Source: Amnibacterium flavum (GTDB lineage Bacteria; Actinomycetota; Actinomycetes; Actinomycetales; Microbacteriaceae). Taken from it: a stretch of DNA of 64,000 nucleotides. The notes below the pieces were generated by a model. It was not told the origin of the DNA. It did not search any database and was given only the letters and a program-made list of their open reading frames with translations. Position 1 is the stretch's first letter. The number at the start of each line of letters is the position of its first letter. The stretch spans positions 310,001-374,000 of the forward strand of contig NZ_QEOP01000001.1 of the NCBI RefSeq assembly GCF_003097495.1. The letters run 5' to 3'. Positions 24,316 to 32,714 of the stretch are shown here, one piece after another. The position numbers and the translations under genes are program-made.

Positions 24316-25838
24316 GCCGCGTCCCACGCTGCGTGACGCAGGGCCGCCGGGGTCAGCGCTTCAGGAGCGAGCAGCGCACCGTCAGTACTGCCGTTGCTCA
24401 TCACGATCACGTCGTCGGAGACGTCGCAGATCTCCTCCTCCTCGCTCGAGACGAGGATGACGGTCAAGCCGTCCTCGTGAGCAAGACGACGGATCATCTT
24501 GTGGATGTCGGCCTTCACTCCGAGGTCGACGCCCTTCGTCGGTTCGTCGAGAAGAAGGACCCTCGGCTGCTGGGCGAGCGCGCGAGCGAGAAGCACCTTC
24601 TGCTGATTGCCGCCCGAGAGGCTGGCGACAGGCCCGGAGCGATCGCCGCGGACCTTCAACTGATCCATCCAGCGGTCAGCCTCGTGCTTGAGTTTGCTCC
24701 GGTTGAGGAACCCGCCGCGGTATGCCGATCGGAGCACGGGGAGCATGGCGTTGACGGCGGAATCGAGCTGGGGGACGATTCCGTCGATCTTCCGCTCCTC
24801 GGTCAGGTAGACCACCCCCGCCCGGCGAGCTGCGTCCGGATCGCGGGGCGAATAGGCCTTGTCGAACAGCGACACGGTGCCCGCCCGAACTGAATCGAGA
24901 CCGACGAGAGTGCGCAGCAGTTCGGTGCGTCCCGAACCGACCAGGCCGTAGATTCCGAGCACTCGTCCCGCGCGGGCCGAAAGGTCGACCCGGCTGAGTC
25001 GGTCGGTCGAGAGGCCTTCGATCCGCACGGTGACGGGTACGTCGGGGTCGGCCTCGCGGGCGGATCGAGTCGCACCGGCGAAGAACTCGACGGCTTCCTC
25101 CCCCGCGATCGCCGCCACCACGTCCTCTCGACTGACGTCGGCGACATTGGCGTCGATGCGCACCTCGCCGTCGACGAGCGCGACCACGCGGGTCGCGACC
25201 GCGTAGAGCTCCTCGAGTTTGTGGTCGACGAGGATGATGCCGATCCCGTCCGCCGCAAGCGAGCGGACGATCTCGAGGAACTGGTCGACCTGCTTGCCTT
25301 CGAGACTCGTGGTGGGCTCGTCCAGCAGCAGGAACCTGGCGTTCCGGTGCGTCGCAACCGCGATCTCGAGCAGCTGCCGCGTCGCGACGGGATGATCGCC
25401 GACCTTGCTGTCGGGGTCGACGTCGAGGCCGAATCGCTTCGTCAACGCCCGAGTCGTCTCGCGCATCGCATCTTTGTCGAGCACGCGTCGTTTGACCTGC
25501 TCGTTACCGAGGAAGACGTTCTGCGCAACCGTCAGGTTGCTAAGCAGGGAGAGCTCCTGGTAGACCGTGACGATCCCCGATCGAAGCGCGTCGATCGGAG
25601 AACCGAGCGTCTCCGGCCGTCCTCCGATCGTGATGGCACCCGAATCCGGCTTGGCCGCGCCCGAGATGATGCGCATCAAGGTCGACTTGCCTGCCCCGTT
25701 GTGCCCCACGAGGCCGACGACCTCGCCGGGGCGGACGGCGACGGACACGCCCTTGAGCACGGTCACGCCCGAATAGCTCATGACGATGTCTTGTGCCTCG
25801 AGCCCGCGGGTCTCGAGCGAGTCCGTCGCCGTCGTCAT
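24312..25838 (-). CDS. Ribose-type ABC transporter ATPase (two domains), sugar island
   Basis: A 508-residue double nucleotide-binding protein. Domain 1 has GHNGAGKSTLMRI and FLLLDEPTTSL; domain 2 has GLVGSGRTELLRT, signature LSGGNQQKVLLARAL and LLLDEPTKGVDLG. It is similar in plan to the ATPase at 18130-19722 but clearly a separate gene set. It lies directly between the binding-protein gene (1-bp gap) and the SIS gene (4-bp overlap), so transport and metabolism are co-expressed. Confidence 0.95.
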   Translation of the reverse strand: MTTATDSLETRGLEAQDIVMSYSGVTVLKGVSVAVRPGEVVGLVGHNGAGKSTLMRIISGAAKPDSGAITIGGRPETLGSPIDALRSGIVTVYQELSLLSNLTVAQNVFLGNEQVKRRVLDKDAMRETTRALTKRFGLDVDPDSKVGDHPVATRQLLEIAVATHRNARFLLLDEPTTSLEGKQVDQFLEIVRSLAADGIGIILVDHKLEELYAVATRVVALVDGEVRIDANVADVSREDVVAAIAGEEAVEFFAGATRSAREADPDVPVTVRIEGLSTDRLSRVDLSARAGRVLGIYGLVGSGRTELLRTLVGLDSVRAGTVSLFDKAYSPRDPDAARRAGVVYLTEERKIDGIVPQLDSAVNAMLPVLRSAYRGGFLNRSKLKHEADRWMDQLKVRGDRSGPVASLSGGNQQKVLLARALAQQPRVLLLDEPTKGVDLGVKADIHKMIRRLAHEDGLTVILVSSEEEEICDVSDDVIVMSNGSTDGALLAPEALTPAALRHAAWDAA

Positions 25839-25839
25839 C

Positions 25840-26844
25840 TCAGCCCACCTCGCCCGGTGCGGGGGTGTCGCCGGTGGTGAACAGCTTGAGCGAGAGAAGG
25901 ATCTCGGGCTCCGGGGTTCCTCCGTCGACCCAGTCGCGGATCTGGTCGATGACCTGGCTGCCGTAGGACTGGGGCTCCTGTGCGACGCAGCCTGCGTACT
26001 GCTCGGTCAGCGGCTCCTCGGAGGCGCAGAATCCGTAGAGCTTCACGTTGCTGTTGCCGCCGATCGCCTGCAGCGCACCGAAGGTCGCGGGTCCGGTGCT
26101 GGCGAAGATGACGTTGATGTCAGGGTTTCCGCTCAGCATCTCGGTGGTGGCGGCGAGGCTGTCGTCGGGCTTCACATTGCCGTCGACCTTCGCGACAACC
26201 GAGGCGTTCGCGTCGCTCGCGATGCCCTTCTCGAAGCCTTCGTCGCGCTGGACGGTCGGCACCTCGTCGGGTTCGGTGACGAAGCCGATCTTCAGGTCGG
26301 CGTCGGCTCCGAGGTCGGCGAGCACCTGCTCCGCCATCTGGGTACCACCCGCGGAGTTATCCGCACCGAGGTACTGCACGACGCTGGCGCCCTGCGCTTC
26401 GAGGGCGTCAGGCGAGACGGTGACGTTCACGGTGAAGACGGGGACGCCCGCATCGTTCGCGGCCTTGACGATCGCCGCTGCCGGCTCGGACTTCACGGCG
26501 TTGAGGGCCAGCGCGCACGGCTTCTTCTGCAGCATCGACTGGACCTGGGACAGCTGCTGGGCGTCGTCGTCGTTGGCGATCTGCACCTCGACGTTGAAGC
26601 CCTGGGTCTTGCCCTGCTCCTCGAAGCCCGCCTTCATGGCCACGTAGTACGGGTTGGTGAGGTTGGGCAGTGCGACGGCGATGTAAGGCGTGTCATCGTC
26701 ACACGAGTCGGGACGCGGGATCTCGCCGGAGGCTGCGGTCGAGCCGCCGCCGTCGCTGACTCCTGTGTCGATGGCGCCGCTGCAGCCGGACAGCAGCAGG
26801 GCGACCGCTGCTGCAGTCGACAGCAGTGCGATGCGTCTTTGCAT
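25840..26844 (-). CDS. Sugar-binding lipoprotein of ribose type
   Basis: A 334-residue lipoprotein with lipobox LLLSGCSGA and a Peripla_BP_4 fold: YIAVALPNLTNPYYVAMKAG is the standard ribose/galactose-binding opening, ALALNAVKSEPAAAIVKAAN the second strand set, and VPVFTVNVTV the hinge side. GAGGAG precedes the ATG. Ligand specificity cannot be read directly; pentoses, hexoses or deoxy-sugars are all possible in the family. It is transcribed with the permease gene 88 bp upstream. Confidence 0.92.
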   Translation of the reverse strand: MQRRIALLSTAAAVALLLSGCSGAIDTGVSDGGGSTAASGEIPRPDSCDDDTPYIAVALPNLTNPYYVAMKAGFEEQGKTQGFNVEVQIANDDDAQQLSQVQSMLQKKPCALALNAVKSEPAAAIVKAANDAGVPVFTVNVTVSPDALEAQGASVVQYLGADNSAGGTQMAEQVLADLGADADLKIGFVTEPDEVPTVQRDEGFEKGIASDANASVVAKVDGNVKPDDSLAATTEMLSGNPDINVIFASTGPATFGALQAIGGNSNVKLYGFCASEEPLTEQYAGCVAQEPQSYGSQVIDQIRDWVDGGTPEPEILLSLKLFTTGDTPAPGEVG

Positions 26845-26932
26845 GGGGAACTCCTCTTGATCGGTGTTGGTGATAGCAGGTGAGCCGGATGAAGGGAACG
26901 GAGGTGGGCGGCTCGATCCCGCCTCCACGTGT

Positions 26933-27937
26933 TCAGGCGGTGGGGGCGCCCTGGCGGGGGGCGGCATCCACTGCTGTGCCCTTGCCGAAGTGCTTGAAGA
27001 GCGACCCGAGCGAGAGGCTTCGTCGATGAGTGTCGAGGACGACGCCGACGAGGATGATGACGCCGATGACCAGGGGCTGCCAGTAGCTTTGGACGCCGAC
27101 GACGTTCATCCCGTTGGAGACCGTGGCGATGAGTACGGCGCCGAGAAGAGCGCCGCCGATGGAGCCGATTCCGCCGAACAGGCTGACTCCACCCACGACC
27201 GCGGCCGCGATCGAGTAGAAGAGTTCGTTGCCCGATCCGGCACTCGGGTAGCCCACCATGAGTCGGCTGGTCACGATGAGTCCGCCCATTGCGGCGCACA
27301 CCCCGCTGAGGGCGTAGGCCAGCACGATCACCCTGCCGCTCCGAACCCCCGCGAGGCGGCTCGTCTCGGCGTTGCCGCCGACCGCGTAGACGTGCACGCC
27401 GGTCGCGGTGAAGCGCAGCAGGATCGAGAACGCGATCGCCGCGACAGCGACGAGGAGGACCGGCATCGGGATCCCGAATACCGAGCTGCGGCCGATGATG
27501 GCGAAGAAGCGGTCGCCGACGTTGACGGAGCTGGCGCCGGTGAGGATGAGCGGGATGCTCGCGGCGACCCCGAACGTGGCGAACGTGACGATGAAGGGCG
27601 GCAGTTTGAGGTAGTAGATGAGGCTGCCGTTCACGACTCCGACGAGGATGCCGACGGCGAGGGCGGCGAGGACCGCCACCCACCACGGCGCAACGAGGGT
27701 CGTCAGAGCGGCGACCATGCCGGTGAGGGCGATGTTCGAACCCGTCGACAGGTCGATGCCTCCGGTGAGGAGCACGAAGGTCTGGCCGAGCGCGAGGAAG
27801 GCGATCACCGCACCGTTGAGAAGTAGCACTTGAGCGTTCTCGAGGGTGCGGAAGTTCGGCGAGATGATGCTGAGGACCGCCGCCACGAGCAGCACCACCG
27901 CCGCGATGCCGACTTCGTTCGGAATGCGTCGTCGCAT
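26933..27937 (-). CDS. Ribose-type ABC transporter permease, sugar island
   Basis: A 334-residue RbsC-like permease: [19 protein letters not shown] (family landmark), [34 protein letters not shown] (EAA-like cytoplasmic loop) and [19 protein letters not shown]. The C-terminal tail after SLFKHFGK is short and polar. AAGGAGG lies upstream of the ATG. First gene of the transport operon, with a good promoter and two palindromes in front. Confidence 0.94.
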   Translation of the reverse strand: MRRRIPNEVGIAAVVLLVAAVLSIISPNFRTLENAQVLLLNGAVIAFLALGQTFVLLTGGIDLSTGSNIALTGMVAALTTLVAPWWVAVLAALAVGILVGVVNGSLIYYLKLPPFIVTFATFGVAASIPLILTGASSVNVGDRFFAIIGRSSVFGIPMPVLLVAVAAIAFSILLRFTATGVHVYAVGGNAETSRLAGVRSGRVIVLAYALSGVCAAMGGLIVTSRLMVGYPSAGSGNELFYSIAAAVVGGVSLFGGIGSIGGALLGAVLIATVSNGMNVVGVQSYWQPLVIGVIILVGVVLDTHRRSLSLGSLFKHFGKGTAVDAAPRQGAPTA

Positions 27938-27975
27938 TTTCTCGTCCTCCTTGCCGAGTGACCTTCAGCGCCACT

Positions 27976-28041
27976 GCTCATTTGAGCGGAGATGCCGCCC
28001 ATCTGAGATGGATACTAGGTCGCCTATTGACGCTTTTGCAA
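27976..28041 (-). promoter_or_regulatory. Promoter and palindromic operators of the sugar-island ABC operon
   Basis: On the minus strand TTGCAA (28036-28041), an 18-bp spacer and TAGTAT (28012-28017) form a good promoter. A 13-bp palindrome CCATCTGAGATGG (27999-28011) directly follows the -10 box, covering the start site, and a second palindrome GCTCATTTGAGC lies at 27976-27987 in the leader. These are likely repressor sites; the SorC regulator encoded 0.8 kb upstream is the obvious candidate. The rest of the 217-bp gap holds nothing recognisable. Confidence 0.65.
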
Positions 28042-28154
28042 GCCCGGCGCGCGTGTGAGCAGGTTCTTGCGCTCGTTTGCGCAGGCAAGAGCCGCGCAAA
28101 TGCACTCGGGAGCGATCAGCTCCGGGATACGGGCTGGGCCCGATCGGGCGTCGC

Positions 28155-28772
28155 TCAGATCGCCGGCGCGAGCCGCGGGGCCCAGCGAGCGAGTCCACCG
28201 GGCGCGATGAGGTCGGTGCCGACCACGACCCACCCGATTCCCGCTTCTTCGGCCCGAGCCGCGTGAGCCGTCTGAACTCCACCGTCGATGCCGACGCTGC
28301 GCGTGCCGTCGGCGGCGAGTCGGACGGCTTTCGCCAGCAGCGGGTCGGAGAAAGCAGACCCCGCCTGCCCCGGCACGATCGTCATGCAGAGAATGCTCAC
28401 GCCGTCGGGCAGCCCGTCGACGGCCGTGCCGGGCGAGACGGCCAGACCCGGCTCGCTGCCCCGCGCGACCACACGATCGACGGCCGCTTCCCATCCCTCT
28501 GCCTCGACGTGCACGAAGACGCGGTCGCAGAAATCGGTCCAGGCGTCGACCTCACGGCGCGGGTCGACCGCCATGAGATGCGCCTCGTTCCGCAGGCCCG
28601 CCGCCATCGCGAGCCGTTCGGCCGTCTTCGCATCGAAACCGCCGGGTGCGGCGAAGACGCCGTCGGACATGTCCCAGTGCAGGCGACGGAGCCCCGCTCG
28701 CGCAAGCTCGGACGCCATCTCAGCCCGCTCCGATTCCTCGACCGACCAGAGCGATCCAGCCACCTCAAGCAT
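28155..28772 (-). CDS. Ribulose-phosphate 3-epimerase-like protein
   Basis: A 205-residue TIM-barrel protein related to Rpe/AlsE. The metal/acid-base motif appears as LHWDMSDGVF (canonical HxDxMDGxF with an altered spacing residue). VFVHVEAEG, CMTIVPGQAGSAF and GIDGGVQT match the later phosphate-binding elements. It is shorter than true Rpe (about 220) and diverged, so it may act on a different ketose phosphate, for example allulose-6-phosphate. Its start overlaps the stop of the SorC gene by 8 bp, so the two are co-transcribed. Confidence 0.8.
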   Translation of the reverse strand: MLEVAGSLWSVEESERAEMASELARAGLRRLHWDMSDGVFAAPGGFDAKTAERLAMAAGLRNEAHLMAVDPRREVDAWTDFCDRVFVHVEAEGWEAAVDRVVARGSEPGLAVSPGTAVDGLPDGVSILCMTIVPGQAGSAFSDPLLAKAVRLAADGTRSVGIDGGVQTAHAARAEEAGIGWVVVGTDLIAPGGLARWAPRLAPAI

Positions 28773-29751
28773 CGAGAGCAGCGAGGACTGCGCCGGCGAG
28801 CGAATGATCGGCGACCAGTTCGGTGATCAGGCCCGCTCGCGCGACTGCGATGATCGCCGCCGCTTTCGCCGGGCCGCCCGCAACGGCGACCACCCGGGGA
28901 ACCGCGCGGAGCTGCTCGTAGGTGATGCCGATGCTGCGAGATTCGAGATCGGATTCGACGGGGGTCCCGTCGGCTTTGACGAGGATTCCGGCGATATCAG
29001 CGACGCATCCCCCGCGCACGGCCACGTCGAGATCATCTTTCGAGAGGACTTCTCGCACCTGGGTATCCGACGGCTCCCATGCTCCGACGGAGAGCAGCGC
29101 CGTCGTCACCCGCGGAAAGAGATCGAGCGCAGCTCGGATGTCGGGATGATCGCGAAGGGACTGGGCGGTGCCGACGTCCTGCACGAAGAGGGGCGCGAAG
29201 ATCGGGAAGACATTCCCACCCGACCTGTCCGAGACACGGCGGGCCACCTCGATCGGAGACGAGGCCAGATCACCCGCGACGAAGCCGGTCAGCTGGACGA
29301 TGGTCAGCGGCGGCAGATAGCGGAGGGCCGAGGTCGTCGCGTTGAGGGTGCGCCCCCACGAAACCCCCACCACCTCGTCGGGCGAGAGCGTGCCGCTCAG
29401 GCTCGCGGCCGCGGCAGCACCGACCTGCGACCGCATGCTATCTCCGTCGCCGTGCGAGCGAACGACTTCGCATGAGGCGAGTCCGAGCGCCTCCCTCAGG
29501 CGTTCGCCGAGGACGGCATCGGGCAGGCCGCCGTCGTTGATCTCGATGGTGACGACACCCTCGTCCCGAGCACGTGCGAGCAACCGCGAGACCTTGAACC
29601 GGGAGACGCCGAACATATCGGCGATCTCGACGCGCGACAGATCATCGATGTAGTAGGCCCGCGCGACGGCGGCGAGGAGCGCGCGCCCTTCGGTGCCGCC
29701 GGCTTCCGGAGTGCTCATTCGAGCAGAGTATCCGGACCTCGATTCCATTGC
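28765..29751 (-). CDS. SorC-family sugar-responsive transcriptional regulator
   Basis: A 328-residue regulator with an N-terminal HTH (ARAYYIDDLSRVEIADMFG, VSRFKVSRLLARARDEG) and a C-terminal sugar-phosphate-binding domain of NagB/RpiA-like fold (VVGVSWGRTLNATTSAL, VVAVAGGPAKAAAIIAVARAG). ATG 29751 was chosen because GGAG lies 6 nt upstream; ATG 29718 gives 317 residues with no clear ribosome-binding site. It is divergent from SIS paralogue B, the kinase and the TalC-like gene. Effectors in this family are phosphorylated sugars, which fits the adjacent kinase. Confidence 0.92.
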   Translation of the reverse strand, partial: AMESRSGYSARMSTPEAGGTEGRALLAAVARAYYIDDLSRVEIADMFGVSRFKVSRLLARARDEGVVTIEINDGGLPDAVLGERLREALGLASCEVVRSHGDGDSMRSQVGAAAAASLSGTLSPDEVVGVSWGRTLNATTSALRYLPPLTIVQLTGFVAGDLASSPIEVARRVSDRSGGNVFPIFAPLFVQDVGTAQSLRDHPDIRAALDLFPRVTTALLSVGAWEPSDTQVREVLSKDDLDVAVRGGCVADIAGILVKADGTPVESDLESRSIGITYEQLRAVPRVVAVAGGPAKAAAIIAVARAGLITELVADHSLAGAVLAALDA

Positions 29752-29784
29752 GTTCTCCACGTGATTGATGGACCCGCCTTGCGC

Positions 29785-29804
29785 GTGTACGCTCAAACGT
29801 ACAC
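29785..29804. promoter_or_regulatory. Palindrome GTGTACG-N6-CGTACAC, candidate SorC operator
   Basis: Perfect 7-bp arms with 6-bp spacer in the 90-bp divergent gap between the SorC gene and the SIS-kinase-TalC operon. Position and symmetry suit a SorC-family tetramer site controlling both directions. Confidence 0.7.
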
Positions 29805-29841
29805 CCACGATGCACATGTGAGCGTGCCCGAGAGGACTGAA

Positions 29842-30522
29842 GTGACGGTCGAGGACGACATCCTGAAGGTGGCGCGCGAACGCCTGGCGCTCGAGGCGAC
29901 GGCGATCACCGATCTGCTGCCGCAACTGGACGCATCGTTCGTCGACGCCGTGTCCCTCATCCTCAGCTCGTCGGGCAAAGTCTTCATCGGTGGTTCGGGG
30001 ACCTCTGGCACGGTGGCGAGGCGGATGGCGCACATCTTCTCCGTGACGGGCACTCCCGCCGTCTCCTTCTCCCCGATGGACAGCCTTCACGGCGCGTCGG
30101 GTGCGATCACCGCCGACGACGTGGTGCTCATGATCTCGAAGGGCGGTGCGTCCGACGAGGTCCTCCAGGCTGCGCGGATCGCTCGGAGCAGAGGAGCCAG
30201 GGTCATCGCGCTCAGCGGGAGCCACGCGACACCGCTCGCCCGAGAGGCCGATCACAGCGTCGCCGTCTCCGTCGACAGCGCGACGGAGCTCGGTGGGGTG
30301 ATCGCAACGGGTATCACGATCGCCCAGGCTGCCTGGGGCGATGCCTTGGCCGAGGTCCTGATGAGAACACGCGGCTACACCTGGAAAGAGTTCATGAGCA
30401 CCCATCCCGCGGGGGCTGTGGGGAAGATCGAGGATCTGCCGGAGGACCTGCCGCCTCTCGAACGACCTCGCGCCTGGGTCGCACCCCGGGGCGGAGAGGA
30501 GCCGGTCCCGTGCGAGAAGTAG
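29842..30522 (+). CDS. SIS-domain sugar-phosphate isomerase-like protein (paralogue B)
   Basis: A 226-residue single SIS domain, clearly paralogous to the protein at 23641: KVFIGGSGTSGTVARRMAH, MDSLHGASGAI, ISKGGASDEVL and C-terminal THPAGAVGK. The GTG at 29842 is used because GAGAGGA ends 5 nt before it; GTGs at 29761, 29818 and 29824 are longer options, and the first would include the palindrome. It overlaps the kinase start by 13 bp. Having two such isomerase-like proteins in one sugar island suggests either a heteromer or two successive isomerisations. Confidence 0.88.
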   Translation: MTVEDDILKVARERLALEATAITDLLPQLDASFVDAVSLILSSSGKVFIGGSGTSGTVARRMAHIFSVTGTPAVSFSPMDSLHGASGAITADDVVLMISKGGASDEVLQAARIARSRGARVIALSGSHATPLAREADHSVAVSVDSATELGGVIATGITIAQAAWGDALAEVLMRTRGYTWKEFMSTHPAGAVGKIEDLPEDLPPLERPRAWVAPRGGEEPVPCEK

Positions 30523-31967
30523 TCGTCGGCGTCGACAGCTCGACCCAGTCGTGCACAGCCGAGGTCAGAGATCTGGTCTCGGGCGAACTGATCTCGACGG
30601 GGCGCGCGCCGCATCCGCCGACCACACCGCCCGTCAGCGAGCAGGACCCGCAAGCCTGGTGGGATGCTCTCGTGACCGCAGTGCGCTCCGCGCTGCGCGA
30701 CCTCGATGTGCGGGTGGTCGGCGTCAGCATCGGAGCCCAATGCCACGGCCTGGTCGCACTCGATTCCTCGCGGCAGGTGATCCGCCCCGCCAAACTGTGG
30801 AACGACACGACATCTGCCCCTCAGGCAGCCGCGCTGCTCGAGGCGCGCACCACCTCATGGTGGACGAATGAGATCGGCCTCGCCCCGTCTGCAGCGCTGA
30901 CGATCTCCAAGTTGGCCTGGATGCGCGACATCGAGCCGGAGAACTTCGCTCGGGTGCGGCACCTGGCGGTCCCCCATGACTGGCTCACATTCCGCCTGAC
31001 CGGACTGCACGTCACCGACCGCTCGGACGCCTCGGGAACGGGATACTTCTCGGCGCACGACAATCGTTGGCGCACCGACATCCTCAACGAGATGATCGCC
31101 GATCGCGACTGGTCGGCGCTTCTCCCCGACGTTCTCGGTCCGAATGACCGTGCGGGCCGTATCACCGCCGAAGCTGCGGCGATCCTGGGCATCGACGCCG
31201 GGGCGGTCGTCAGCGCGGGCGGCGGCGATCAGCACCTCGCCGCCCAGGGGATCGGACTCCGCGAGGGCGACATCGGCTACAGCCTCGGTACGTCGGGGGT
31301 CGCGTTCGCGACGACACCGCGTTCGATTCACGACCCGACGGGAAGCATCGACGGGGTCGCCAATGTGACCGGCGGATTCCTTCCCCTCGTCTGCTCGCTC
31401 AACTCGACCAAGGTCACCGATGCCATGGCGCGCCTGCTCGGTGTCGACCACACCGAACTGGCACGTCTCGCCCTCGCTGCACCGCTCGACGCCGACCGCC
31501 CTGTGCTGGCCGCCTATCTGGATGGCGAGCGTTCACCGCGTCGTCCTGCGGCACGAGGCATGCTGGCGGGCCTGACGTCGTCGATGAGTCGCGAACAGAT
31601 AGCCCTCTCCGCTTTCGAAGGCGTGGCGCTCGGATTGGTGCGCGGCGAACGCCTCCTCACCTCGCACGGCATCGAGGTGACCGGACGCACGATCGCAGTC
31701 GGCGGAGGCGCGCGATCACTCGCCTACCGTCAGGTACTCGCCGACCTCACCGGTCGACCGGTCAACACGGTGGAAGCGCCCGAAGGCACCGCGCGCGGGG
31801 CCGCCATTCAGGCTGCCGCCGTAGTCCGAGGGGAGACCGTCGATGAGCTCAGTCGGTCATGGTCTCCCCCCATCACAACAACCACCTCGCCCACCGCAGA
31901 TCGCAACGACGTCTGGGATCGCTATCTCGCGCTCTCGGACCTCCAAGCCGACGGTCGAACCTTCTAG
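30510..31967 (+). CDS. FGGY-family carbohydrate kinase (xylulokinase-like)
   Basis: A 485-residue ATP-dependent sugar kinase. The N-terminal domain has VVGVDSSTQSCTAEV (ATP phosphate loop) and QCHGLVALD; the middle has WNDTTS and PHDWLTFRLTG. The C-terminal domain has GGGDQHLAAQGIG with the catalytic Asp, LGTSGVAF, and AVGGGARSLAYRQVLAD (FGGY-type adenosine site). Similarity is greatest to xylulokinases, but the pathway partners leave pentulose or hexulose possible. GTG start, overlapping the SIS gene. Confidence 0.93.
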   Translation: MREVVVGVDSSTQSCTAEVRDLVSGELISTGRAPHPPTTPPVSEQDPQAWWDALVTAVRSALRDLDVRVVGVSIGAQCHGLVALDSSRQVIRPAKLWNDTTSAPQAAALLEARTTSWWTNEIGLAPSAALTISKLAWMRDIEPENFARVRHLAVPHDWLTFRLTGLHVTDRSDASGTGYFSAHDNRWRTDILNEMIADRDWSALLPDVLGPNDRAGRITAEAAAILGIDAGAVVSAGGGDQHLAAQGIGLREGDIGYSLGTSGVAFATTPRSIHDPTGSIDGVANVTGGFLPLVCSLNSTKVTDAMARLLGVDHTELARLALAAPLDADRPVLAAYLDGERSPRRPAARGMLAGLTSSMSREQIALSAFEGVALGLVRGERLLTSHGIEVTGRTIAVGGGARSLAYRQVLADLTGRPVNTVEAPEGTARGAAIQAAAVVRGETVDELSRSWSPPITTTTSPTADRNDVWDRYLALSDLQADGRTF

Positions 31968-31976
31968 GAGACAGCA

Positions 31977-32609
31977 ATGCTTTATCTCGACAGCGCGGAT
32001 CGCACCGCACTCACGCCCCTTCTCGAGACAGGGATCTTCTCGGGGGTCACGACCAATCCGCTCATCCTGCATCGGGCGGGCTTGACCGCAACGGACCTCC
32101 CCGCCCTCGCCGACTGGGTCGCCGGATTCGACGGGGCCCGATTCTTCGCCCAGGCGACAGGCCGAACGATCGCCGATGTCCGCGCGTCGGCGGACAGGGT
32201 GGCGGCTCTCGGAGACCGCGTCGTGATCAAGCTCGTCTGCAACACTGCGGGCCTGACCGTGGCGAAGGAACTGACCGACGCCGGACGCGAGGTGCTCATC
32301 ACCGCCGTCTACCACCCGACCCAGATGCTGCTCGCGTCGGCCGTCTCAGCGCAGTTCATCGCGCCCTACGTTCGCCGATCCGGGGAAGCCGGACGAGACG
32401 GTACCGCTCTGGTACGCGGTCTGCGAGAGCTCGGATCCGAGACGGGGCCGCGCATCCTGGCAGCCAGCCTGAGCACGGTCGAGATGTTGCAGTCCGCAAT
32501 GGAGGCGGGCTCCCACGACGCCACGATCTCTCCGGCGCTCGCGAGCTCGCTCCTCGACGACGAGCTGACGGGGGCCGCAGCGGAGGAGTTCGAGGCCGTC
32601 GCCCGTTAG
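31977..32609 (+). CDS. TalC/fructose-6-phosphate-aldolase-type transaldolase
   Basis: A 210-residue small transaldolase: MLYLDSADRTAL opening, GVTTNPLIL, the Schiff-base lysine in VVIKLVCNTAG, and ITAVYHPTQMLLA. The length fits the TalC/FSA subfamily rather than classical 310-residue transaldolases. FSA-type members catalyse reversible aldol cleavage to dihydroxyacetone or dihydroxyacetone transfer. It lies 9 bp after the kinase with AGGAG upstream of the ATG. It is the probable carbon-carbon cleavage step of the island. Confidence 0.9.
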   Translation: MLYLDSADRTALTPLLETGIFSGVTTNPLILHRAGLTATDLPALADWVAGFDGARFFAQATGRTIADVRASADRVAALGDRVVIKLVCNTAGLTVAKELTDAGREVLITAVYHPTQMLLASAVSAQFIAPYVRRSGEAGRDGTALVRGLRELGSETGPRILAASLSTVEMLQSAMEAGSHDATISPALASSLLDDELTGAAAEEFEAVAR

Positions 32610-32714
32610 GTCCGTGGCGTCCCCTCCGCGGGCGCAGACGATCGGCGCAGTGTCCAGCCGCTCTACGCGACATGTTGTACTCGCGCTCCGATGCCGAGAC
32701 ATGGGACCACGACG

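Noticed and set aside
23641-32609. The sugar island as an AI-2 (lsr) uptake locus.
   Set aside because: It shares the SorC, FGGY kinase and ribose-type ABC layout, but LsrF and LsrG are absent and SIS, Rpe and TalC enzymes point to ordinary sugar-phosphate chemistry.
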